Positions 17,013 to 23,959 of a stretch of 64,000 nt of DNA are shown piece after piece; position 1 is the stretch's first letter, and each line of letters opens with the position of its first letter. Location: NCBI RefSeq assembly GCF_001463885.1, contig NZ_BBWQ01000011.1:248001-312000 (forward strand), in the 5' to 3' direction. Both the position numbers and the translations under genes were made by a program. The notes beneath the pieces are model-generated. The model worked only from the letters and a program-made list of their open reading frames with translations. It made no database searches and had not been told where the DNA came from. Source of the stretch: Aureimonas altamirensis. GTDB taxonomy: Bacteria; Pseudomonadota; Alphaproteobacteria; Rhizobiales; Rhizobiaceae.

Positions 17013-18269
17013 ATGATGCCGCATACGCAAGCCTATATCCATACCGCCTGGCGCGAGACGTCGCCGGGATGGCTTCTGGCCCTCGCCGCCATGCTGGGGT
17101 TCCGCCATCCGGCAAACGGCCCGCTCGCCATTTGCGACCTGGCTTGCGGCACCGGCTATTCGGCCGCTTTGACCGCGGCTTGCGTGCCGTCCGCAACCGT
17201 GGATGGTTTCGATGCCGATGCGGGCCATATCGAAACGGCCGAACGACTGGCCAGGAGCGCCGCCCTCGGCAACATCCGCTTCGACACCGCCGACATCCGC
17301 CGGCTCGCCGACGATCCGCCAAGGACCTACGATATCATCGTCGTCCATGGCGTCTTGTCCTGGGTGCAGCCGGATGTCCGGGAGGCGATCTTCCGGTTTG
17401 CCGGTTCGGCGCTGAAGGATGGCGGCATCGCCTATCTCCATTATGCCTGCCAGCCGGGCGCCTCCACCCTGGCAGTGCTGAACGGCGCGATGCGGGCCGC
17501 CGCGCCCGGTGGCACGCCGATGGAGCGTCTTCAGAAAGTCCGTCCGCTTCTGGCGCGCATGCGGCGTGGCGCGGGCCTGTTCGTTGCCCATCCCCAGGCC
17601 GGGACATCATGGGACAGCCTGGCGAACCAGCCCGATGCCTATGTCGCCCACGAGCTGGCAGGCGATACGTTCGAGCCCCTGTCGAGCGGCGATGTCATCA
17701 CGGCGATGGCGGCACAGGGATGCGCCTTCGCCGGCAGCGCCACCCCCATCGAGAATGTCGACCGCATGTCCCTGCCCCAGGACTGCCTTGCCGCACTGGA
17801 GGGCGTCGGCCAGACGCCCCTGCGCGAGGTGTTAAAGGACATTGCCCGCGACCAGGCCCTGCGGCGCGACATCTATGTGAAGAACGGCCGGCCGCTGACG
17901 CCCCAGGCGCATATGGATGCGCTTGCCGGCTTGCGCTTCCGCCGCATGGCGCACGTTGCGGGCGGTGCCGTCACCGTCCAGACCAGGGTGGGGCCGGTGG
18001 AGGGTGCAGCCGCGATCTTCGGTCCGCTTCTCGACGCCTTCGCGTCGGGCGACCGCGGCTTTGACGAGCTGGCGCGCCTGCCGCCATTTTCCGGCCGGCC
18101 CGGTCTTCTGAACCAGTCATTGGTGCTGCTGATGGAGGGTGGCCTTGTGCGGCCGGTCTGGCCCGGCGCCGACACGGCCGGCGCCCGGGCCTTCAACCAT
18201 GCGGTGTCCGACTACGCGGATGCACCGGCATTGGCCGATGCGGAACTGATGGGGCCGCGCCCGCTCTAG
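17013..18269 (+). CDS. SAM-dependent methyltransferase with regulatory domain (possible protein methyltransferase)
   Basis: This cytoplasmic class-I methyltransferase has 418 residues. The SAM-binding glycine loop is DLACGTG at residues 42-48, an acidic residue follows in DGFDADAGH near 65-72, and YDIIVVHGVLSWV is motif IV-like. The region after about residue 210 corresponds to the MethyTransf_Reg (PF10119) domain, an arrangement also found in rickettsial protein-lysine methyltransferases that act on outer-membrane proteins. A GGAGG site at 17000-17004 precedes the ATG. It converges on a SapC-family gene with ten bases between them. The substrate is unknown. Confidence 0.85.
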   Translation: MMPHTQAYIHTAWRETSPGWLLALAAMLGFRHPANGPLAICDLACGTGYSAALTAACVPSATVDGFDADAGHIETAERLARSAALGNIRFDTADIRRLADDPPRTYDIIVVHGVLSWVQPDVREAIFRFAGSALKDGGIAYLHYACQPGASTLAVLNGAMRAAAPGGTPMERLQKVRPLLARMRRGAGLFVAHPQAGTSWDSLANQPDAYVAHELAGDTFEPLSSGDVITAMAAQGCAFAGSATPIENVDRMSLPQDCLAALEGVGQTPLREVLKDIARDQALRRDIYVKNGRPLTPQAHMDALAGLRFRRMAHVAGGAVTVQTRVGPVEGAAAIFGPLLDAFASGDRGFDELARLPPFSGRPGLLNQSLVLLMEGGLVRPVWPGADTAGARAFNHAVSDYADAPALADAELMGPRPL

Positions 18270-18279
18270 ACAGCGCTCC

Positions 18280-19074
18280 TCAGGCCGCGCGGGAGCGCCC
18301 CGTCGGGTTGTATCGTTGGGCCATCTGGGCCAGAGCGTGCCAGTTCTGGCGCGAGACGATGGACAAAACGATCGGCTCAAGCCAACCGCGACGCGCGAAC
18401 TCGGCCAGCAGCGCCGCCGGCAGGGCGTTCAAGGCCCCCTCGTCGACGCAGAGAAGACCGTCGCGGAGCGCCTGTCCGGCATCGCCGAGACCCGGCGCCT
18501 TGGAGGGCGTCAGGACGCCGGCCTCGGCAAGGGCGCGCCCCAGCTCGGCGGAATCCGCAAGGCTACGCTCTGCAAGCTGGCTGCGGATGACCGACGATTT
18601 TCCGAAGGAGGACAACCCGCCGGATTCCTCGAAGATCGGGTCGACATCCTCGTCCACGCCGGGCCGCATCTGGACAAGGCGGCCGCTGGAAAAATCGGCG
18701 TAGAGCCGGATCTTGCCGTCATGACCCGCCAGGGCGACAAGCGGGTATCGGCTGAGGCAGGAGGGCACATGGTGGTCTCGCCGCCAGCCGCCGAGCGCAT
18801 CGACGAAGAGGTTGCGTCCCTTTTCGAGCGCCATGACGGCGACAGGTGTGGGGGTGTCGCCGTTCGTGAAGCAGATGGGATAGCAGCGCATGGCTGCACC
18901 AAATTCGCTTAACGCCAGGGGCGCCGTCTCGATGGTGGCGGCAAAGCGCAGATTGCCGCTTCGCCGCACGCCGAGGCCGGCGTGCCGATCCAGGCTCAGC
19001 ACCCGCGGCTCGGCGAACCATGCGGGCAATGTCGGCGCCCGGTCGGGAAATGACAGAAAATCCGCATATGCCAT
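18280..19074 (-). CDS. SapC family protein
   Basis: This 264-residue soluble protein is of the SapC family (PF07277), named after a Campylobacter S-layer-locus protein whose function is not defined. Family features include YPICFTNGDTPTPVAVMAL and WRRDHHVPSCLSRYPLV in the first half and ESGGLSSFGKSSVIRSQL in the middle. There is no signal peptide. The ATG at 19074 lies in a gap of about 100 bases downstream of the acyltransferase gene, which probably holds its promoter. It is convergent with the methyltransferase at 17013-18269. Confidence 0.85.
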   Translation of the reverse strand: MAYADFLSFPDRAPTLPAWFAEPRVLSLDRHAGLGVRRSGNLRFAATIETAPLALSEFGAAMRCYPICFTNGDTPTPVAVMALEKGRNLFVDALGGWRRDHHVPSCLSRYPLVALAGHDGKIRLYADFSSGRLVQMRPGVDEDVDPIFEESGGLSSFGKSSVIRSQLAERSLADSAELGRALAEAGVLTPSKAPGLGDAGQALRDGLLCVDEGALNALPAALLAEFARRGWLEPIVLSIVSRQNWHALAQMAQRYNPTGRSRAA

Positions 19075-19173
19075 CGGCTCACCCCTTGCCCGGCGTTGCT
19101 CCGCCGTCAGAGGCGGGTCATATAAACGTCATCATGCAGAATTTTTCTTTTATGCGCCATTCCACCGAAAGAC

Positions 19174-19974
19174 TCAAGCTTCGACGTTATTGGCCGCAAC
19201 GCCATCCTGCCCCAGTCGGCTTGCGACAAGCTTGCTCATCGGAAGCTCGGGCTGTTCCTTGTAGGCGCGGCGCATCAACGCGATGGATTGCGCTTCGATC
19301 TCGTCGGTCAGGCGCGCCAGAAAGGCCGCTCGGTCCAGCCCCGGCTCGATCGGCGGCAGAAACTCGGCGCGGATGGTGCCCGGCCGGCGATAGAAGGCCT
19401 GGCGTGGCCAGAACAGCCCGGAATTGAGCGCAACCGGCGTTACGGGCACATTGGTTGCGTTGTAGATGAAATGGATGCCCGGCCGGTAGTTCGGCACTGC
19501 GCCGGGGGCGCTGCGGGTCCCTTCCGGAAAGATGACGATCTGCCGCCCCTCGGCCATCGCTTTCTGGGCATCCTCCAGCATGCTGGCCAGCGCGGCCCCA
19601 CGGCGGCTGCGGTCTACCGGGATCATGCCCATGCGGCGGCAGTAGGCGCCGAAAACCGGTATGGCCATCAGCTCCTTCTTCAGGATGAAGGTCGGGCGAT
19701 CCAGCTCCGGGACAAGGGCGAAGGTTTCCCAGAAGGATTGGTGCTTTGACGCGATGATGGTCGCGCCGTCCGGCAGGTTCTCCTGCCCGACGATCTCCGA
19801 TTTCGTACCGGCCACCCGGTGCAGAAGCCACAGCGAGGAGCGCGCCCAGTTCTTGACGATCCGCCAGCATGTCCGCTCGGGCAGCAGGAAGAAGACGGGG
19901 GAGAAGAGCAGAAGCTGCCCGATCAGATTGGCGTAGAACAGGATCTGGAACGCAAGGGAGCGCAGGGCGATCAT
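19174..19974 (-). CDS. plsC: lysophospholipid acyltransferase (PlsC family)
   Basis: This is a membrane-associated acyltransferase, probably making phosphatidic acid from lysophosphatidic acid. The 266-residue protein starts with a hydrophobic helix (LAFQILFYANLIGQLLLF). The catalytic box reads KHQSFWE, so the usual HX4D is HX4E, a variant I recall from related alphaproteobacterial proteins. FPEGTR near residue 150 is the glycerophosphate-binding block, and VPVTPVALNSG follows. It is the last gene of a ftsE-ftsX-ydcF-plsC run on the minus strand, 40 bases after YdcF. A second acyltransferase at 49586-50413 is the more OlsA-like one. Confidence 0.9.
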   Translation of the reverse strand: MIALRSLAFQILFYANLIGQLLLFSPVFFLLPERTCWRIVKNWARSSLWLLHRVAGTKSEIVGQENLPDGATIIASKHQSFWETFALVPELDRPTFILKKELMAIPVFGAYCRRMGMIPVDRSRRGAALASMLEDAQKAMAEGRQIVIFPEGTRSAPGAVPNYRPGIHFIYNATNVPVTPVALNSGLFWPRQAFYRRPGTIRAEFLPPIEPGLDRAAFLARLTDEIEAQSIALMRRAYKEQPELPMSKLVASRLGQDGVAANNVEA

Positions 19975-20014
19975 CTTAATGGCTGTCCCGCTTGTATATC
20001 GACTGGGCGGCGAT

Positions 20015-20707
20015 TCAGCCGTGGCCGGTATGGCCCTGCGACGTCACATGCCGCCCCAGCGTATCGACGATGTCGAACCCCGTTGCAAGACGCGCGCGCG
20101 CCACAAGCACCTTGGCATATTCGCTCAACAGCAGGCGCAGGCCCAGCCGGGTCGGGAAACCGTCCGTGCGCCACAATTTCTGCGGCGAGACGGGATAGGG
20201 CACGATCTCCGGCGCGCCGGAAACGCCGCCAAGCTCCGTCATGGCCCGTGGAATATGATAGTCGCTCGTCACCAGGGCGATGCGGCCGATCCCGTGCGAG
20301 CGCGCCCATTCCACCGTCATGCGCGCATTGCCGATCGTGTCGAGCGCGGCATAGTCGAGGTCGACGCAGCATTGGAACAATGTCCGGTCGCCGCCGGTGA
20401 TGCGCGCGAGCGTCGACAGGCTGGTGCCGGGATTGACGCCGCTGATCAGCAAACGCTGGCCGCTGTCCTTCGTCAGAAGATCCACCGCCTGTTGAAGCCG
20501 CATCTCGCCGCCGGTCAGCACCACGATGCCGCCGACATCGGCAATCGATGCCGGTGCCCGCAGGCTTGCCACGTCGTTGGCGAAGCGCAGGAAGCCTCCG
20601 GCCAGATAGGCGGCAAGGCCAAGGACGGCCAGAAACAGAAGCAGGCCAAGGCGCATCCCGGGCCGTGCACCGCCCCTGCGCCTTGCTCTGTCTCTTTCAG
20701 CCTGCAT
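20015..20707 (-). CDS. YdcF family (DUF218) membrane-anchored protein
   Basis: This 230-residue protein has one N-terminal transmembrane helix (MRLGLLLFLAVLGLAAYLAG) and a DUF218/YdcF domain that probably faces the periplasm. The domain signatures are VGGIVVLTGGEMRLQQA, LLISGVNPGT, NARMTVEWA and LVTSDYHIPRAM. Relatives include SanA and ElyC, linked with envelope integrity, but the reaction is not known. The start at 20707 is chosen over 20779 because the extra upstream residues do not look like family sequence; no strong ribosome site decides it. The gene lies between ftsX and plsC, a common rhizobial arrangement. Confidence 0.85.
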   Translation of the reverse strand: MQAERDRARRRGGARPGMRLGLLLFLAVLGLAAYLAGGFLRFANDVASLRAPASIADVGGIVVLTGGEMRLQQAVDLLTKDSGQRLLISGVNPGTSLSTLARITGGDRTLFQCCVDLDYAALDTIGNARMTVEWARSHGIGRIALVTSDYHIPRAMTELGGVSGAPEIVPYPVSPQKLWRTDGFPTRLGLRLLLSEYAKVLVARARLATGFDIVDTLGRHVTSQGHTGHG

Positions 20708-20785
20708 GTGCTTGCCTGCGTACACTGTCCAATCCGTACATATGAGCGAGGAACTATGCCCGAGCCTTGTGGTTTCCAAAGCCGT

Positions 20786-21787
20786 TCATGCGGTGCCGGC
20801 GGGCGACAGGATATCCATCTCCGAAAGTTGCGCCCGCACGGTGAAGCGTGATGTGAGAGCCGTCAACAGCGCGGCGGCGAAGGCCATCAGCGCGATGGTG
20901 AGGTACCCCCACAACCCAAGGCTGAAGGTGCCGAACAGGGCTCGAAGCTGGTCGCCCTCGGCCGAGGCGGCGTCCGGGGCCGCGTACCAGCCCGCCACGG
21001 CGAAGATGCTGAGGGCCGCCAGGCCGCCGATGGCGCCCCCGATCAGCCCCAGCCGCAAAAAATGGCGCTGGAACTGCGCCGCTATGAAGCCGTGCCGGGC
21101 GCCCACGAAATGCAGCACCTCTATGATGTGCCGGTTGCCGGCCATGGCCCCGCGCGTTGCGAACACCACCGTCAGCACCGCCGCAACAACCACCAGTACC
21201 AGAATGGCGATGCCGGCCAGCACGGTGGCCTGCGCCATGGCGACGAGGCGCGACATCCACATGCGATGATCGTCCAGCGTCGCCTGCGGCACCGCGCGCT
21301 CTACCGCCTCGCGCAGCGCATCGAAATCCGGCGGCGATGCCGGGTCTATCTCCACCGCGATCATACGCGGCATGGGCAGGCCGGCCACGTCCAATCCGCC
21401 CAGCCAGGGCCGCAGCATCGCCCCGGCTTCGTCCTCTCCGACAGGCACGGCGGCGGTCACCCCGGGGGTCGACAAGGCCAGAAGCTGCAGCTCGCCGATT
21501 GCCGCCTGCATGTCGAGGCCGGGCTCCGGCTCGATCTGGATCGTCGCCTCGCGGGCGATGTCGTCGCGCCATGCACGCGCCGTATCCGAAATCATCAGGA
21601 CGCCGCCCAGCGTCAGGCTGGCCAGGAAGGTCATGATGGCGATGACGGCCATCAGCGCCGTGCTCGTTACGCTGCGCGCCGGCACGATCGGCACCGGGCG
21701 CTTTGCGGTCGAGCGCCGCGCAAGTGACGACACCTGCCGCGACAGCGACCCGAGGCCGATTACCAGACGGTCGCGCAGCTCAGTCAT
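20786..21787 (-). CDS. ftsX: cell division permease-like protein FtsX
   Basis: This inner-membrane partner of FtsE controls peptidoglycan hydrolases at the division site. It has 333 residues: a cytoplasmic Arg-rich N-terminus, a first transmembrane segment near residues 42-65 (TSTALMAVIAIMTFLASL), a periplasmic loop to about 185, and three further membrane segments, the last near 295-315. ATG at 21787 overlaps the end of ftsE by eight bases, so expression is coupled. Confidence 0.93.
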   Translation of the reverse strand: MTELRDRLVIGLGSLSRQVSSLARRSTAKRPVPIVPARSVTSTALMAVIAIMTFLASLTLGGVLMISDTARAWRDDIAREATIQIEPEPGLDMQAAIGELQLLALSTPGVTAAVPVGEDEAGAMLRPWLGGLDVAGLPMPRMIAVEIDPASPPDFDALREAVERAVPQATLDDHRMWMSRLVAMAQATVLAGIAILVLVVVAAVLTVVFATRGAMAGNRHIIEVLHFVGARHGFIAAQFQRHFLRLGLIGGAIGGLAALSIFAVAGWYAAPDAASAEGDQLRALFGTFSLGLWGYLTIALMAFAAALLTALTSRFTVRAQLSEMDILSPAGTA

Positions 21788-22439
21788 GGATGCTCATCCG
21801 CCCGTCCGCCAGCACCAGCCGCCGGGCCGGCGCCTGCTCCATCAGGCTTACGTCATGCGTGGCGATGACGACCGAAGTGCCCAGCCTGTGCATTTCCTGA
21901 AACAGGCGCAACAACCGGCGCGCCAGCGGCGGATCGACATTCCCGGTTGGCTCGTCGGCCAACAGAAGGTCGGGCCGGTCGATCAGCGCGCGGGCGATTG
22001 CGGCGCGCTGCTTTTCGCCGCCCGACAGGACCATGGGCGGCGCATCCATGCGGTCGCCGAGGCCGACCCAGCGTAAGAGATCCACGACATCCTGCCGGTA
22101 TGTGGCTTCCTCCCGGCCGCGCACGCGCAGTGGAAGCGCCACGTTTTCGTAGGTGGTCAGATGGTCGAGAAGCCGAAAGTCCTGGAAGACGATGCCGATG
22201 CGCCGACGCAGCTCCGGCAGCTCGTCGCGGCGCATGGTGGCCGCGTCGCGCCCCATCACCGTCACCATGCCGCGCGTCGGCCGCAGCGCCAGGAACAGCA
22301 TGCGCATCAGGCTCGTCTTGCCGGCGCCGGAAGGGCCGCACAGGAACTGGAAAGACTGGGCGTCGATGCGGAAGCTGAGGTCGCGTAGAACCTCCGGCCC
22401 CATGTCGTATCTGAGCCCAACATTCTCGAACCTGATCAA
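21780..22439 (-). CDS. ftsE: cell division ATP-binding protein FtsE
   Basis: This cytoplasmic ABC ATPase works with FtsX. The probable start is TTG at 22439, with GGAGGG eight bases upstream; this gives the family N-terminus MIRFENVGLRY and a 219-residue protein, whereas an ATG at 22481 adds 14 Arg-rich residues. Walker A is GPSGAGKT at residues 35-42, the Q loop is VFQDFRL near 84-90, the signature is LSGGEKQR starting at 138, and Walker B LLLADEP is at 158-164. The H loop is ATHD. Confidence 0.94.
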   Translation of the reverse strand: MIRFENVGLRYDMGPEVLRDLSFRIDAQSFQFLCGPSGAGKTSLMRMLFLALRPTRGMVTVMGRDAATMRRDELPELRRRIGIVFQDFRLLDHLTTYENVALPLRVRGREEATYRQDVVDLLRWVGLGDRMDAPPMVLSGGEKQRAAIARALIDRPDLLLADEPTGNVDPPLARRLLRLFQEMHRLGTSVVIATHDVSLMEQAPARRLVLADGRMSIHD

Positions 22440-22576
22440 GACCCTGTCCCTCCGCCGCCTGCCGTGGTGACGGCCGGGCATGACGCAACCCGGAGTGTGA
22501 CGTCAATTCCTTTACCGTTCATTAACCACCCGCCGTTAACCTTTTCGCAATGTCTTCAAAGCGCCGGAGAGGGTCG

Positions 22577-22759
22577 ATGGCACAGACGTCTCGCAGCAGC
22601 GCCGCCCGCCATCCGCAATGGCGCATCATCGACGCGGAATGCTGGACCGTTCGCAGGCCCTCCGGCCCCGAGCTGCGGCGCGCCGTACCGCTGAAGCGTG
22701 GGTTGGCTGCGGCCTTCGGCGATGCGCTCCGCAGGCTTGTGCGTCTTGGCAGAGGGTGA
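22577..22759 (+). CDS. possible small basic protein upstream of hpt
   Basis: This is a short open frame of 60 residues with ATG at 22577 and a GGAGAGGG site just ahead. The product is Arg-rich with no recognisable domain (MAQTSRSSAARHPQW at the start, RRLVRLGRG at the end). Third codon positions are mostly G or C, as expected for a real gene here, but the frame could be chance in GC-rich DNA. It lies between the divergent ftsE start and hpt, 76 bases before the latter. Confidence 0.35.
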   Translation: MAQTSRSSAARHPQWRIIDAECWTVRRPSGPELRRAVPLKRGLAAAFGDALRRLVRLGRG

Positions 22760-22835
22760 GCACGCGGGGCTCGCATTCCGGGGCGCGGCGATGTAGGCAG
22801 GCATCCTGTCAATTCAGGATGGAAACGGCTGTTCC

Positions 22836-23372
22836 ATGATCGAAGTTCGCGGCAAGCAGATCGACACCCTCTACTCCGAATCCGAGATCGCCTCGGCCGT
22901 GGAGCGCGTCGCAGCCGAGGTTGCCGCCAACTCCAGCAACGATCTACTGGTCGTCTCCGTGCTCAAGGGCTCTTTCGTCTTCGCGGCCGATCTCATCCGC
23001 GCCCTGCACAGGGCCGGGGTGGCACCGGAAGTCGAGTTCATAACCCTGTCCAGCTACGGCGCCGGCACCATCGGGGGCGAGGTGCGGATCGTGCGCGACA
23101 TCGAAAGCGACGTTCAGGGCCGGCAGGTGCTGCTTGTGGACGATATCCTGGAATCCGGACGCACGCTGAAATACGCCCGCGACCTGATGCTGGAGCGCGG
23201 CGCCGCGCGGGCTGAGATCGCCGTTCTGCTGGACAAGCGCATGCGCCGCAAATCCGAGATCGAGGCAGACCATGTGGGCTTCGACTGCCCGGATTACTTC
23301 GTGGTCGGCTACGGAATGGATGTCGGCCACGCCTTCCGTGAGCTGCCCTTCGTCGGTCGCGTCGTCGAATAG
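22836..23372 (+). CDS. hpt: hypoxanthine phosphoribosyltransferase
   Basis: This cytoplasmic purine-salvage enzyme converts hypoxanthine or guanine plus PRPP to IMP or GMP. It has 178 residues, the normal length. The PRPP-binding loop is VLLVDDILESGRTL at residues 98-111. LKGSFVFAADL near 43-53 and the aromatic base-binding C-terminal part DCPDYFVVGYGMDVG are conserved. It is divergent from ftsEX. Confidence 0.95.
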   Translation: MIEVRGKQIDTLYSESEIASAVERVAAEVAANSSNDLLVVSVLKGSFVFAADLIRALHRAGVAPEVEFITLSSYGAGTIGGEVRIVRDIESDVQGRQVLLVDDILESGRTLKYARDLMLERGAARAEIAVLLDKRMRRKSEIEADHVGFDCPDYFVVGYGMDVGHAFRELPFVGRVVE

Positions 23373-23460
23373 GGCTGGAGATCGGCAGAAATATTTCGTC
23401 GTGGTTGCATTTGAGCAACGGCTGAAAGTTCTGGGAAAGAATTTTCTGCATAATAGGGGA

Positions 23461-23477
23461 ACGGACAGGTTGTCCGT
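23461..23477. repeat. perfect inverted repeat upstream of cpdR
   Basis: Arms ACGGACA (23461-23467) and TGTCCGT (23471-23477) flank a three-base loop. The repeat lies 68 bases before the cpdR-like gene and 15-20 bases after an A/T-rich stretch with CATAAT that could be a -10 box. It could be an operator or part of the leader. I cannot name the regulator. Confidence 0.4.
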
Positions 23478-23545
23478 GCGTCTTATGCATTGCGGAATCT
23501 CTCATGCCGATCAATGGGATGGGGGCCGAGTTGCCGGAGTGAGCG

Positions 23546-23953
23546 ATGGCCAGGATCCTGATCGCCGAAGATGAAGCGGGAATACGCCTTCTCGTTGCGC
23601 GCGCCCTTACCCTCGAAGGCCACGACGTCGTCACCGTCGAGGACGGTGAAGAAGCGTTGGAGGTGATCGCCGGCGACCATGACGGCTTCGATGCCGTGCT
23701 GTCCGATATCCGCATGCCGGCCCTGACGGGGATCGAGCTTGCGCACGCCGTCAAGGCGGTCTTTCCGGATTTGCCGATCATGCTGATGACCGGCTACGCG
23801 GAACAGAAGGAAGCGGCGGAAAGCCTGACGCGCATCGTCTTCGGCGTCGTCGAAAAGCCGTTCACCCTGACGCAGATTCGCCGCGCCATGGGCGATCTCT
23901 TCGCGGCGCATCCGCCCCGGGCGCGCGCAGAGCCCATCCGCCGCGCCGGCTGA
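23546..23953 (+). CDS. cpdR: CpdR-like single-domain response regulator
   Basis: This 135-residue receiver domain has no output domain. The acidic pocket is Glu8-Asp9-Glu10, the phosphoacceptor is Asp54 (LSDIRMP), the switch Thr is Thr82 (LMTGYAEQKE), and Lys104 lies in EKPF. In Caulobacter and rhizobia, unphosphorylated CpdR delivers CtrA and other substrates to ClpXP. The AEQKEAAESL segment and the KPF motif fit the CpdR2-like branch better than CpdR1. It is monocistronic, with a 173-base upstream region, and converges with the TIGR02302 gene six bases beyond its stop. Confidence 0.85.
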   Translation: MARILIAEDEAGIRLLVARALTLEGHDVVTVEDGEEALEVIAGDHDGFDAVLSDIRMPALTGIELAHAVKAVFPDLPIMLMTGYAEQKEAAESLTRIVFGVVEKPFTLTQIRRAMGDLFAAHPPRARAEPIRRAG

Positions 23954-23959
23954 ACGCCC

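Noticed and set aside
22520-22541. CtrA binding site between ftsE and hpt
   Set aside because: Two TTAACC boxes occur at 22522 and 22536, but the spacing between the TTAA cores is ten bases rather than the seven of the consensus site, so a full CtrA site is not supported.
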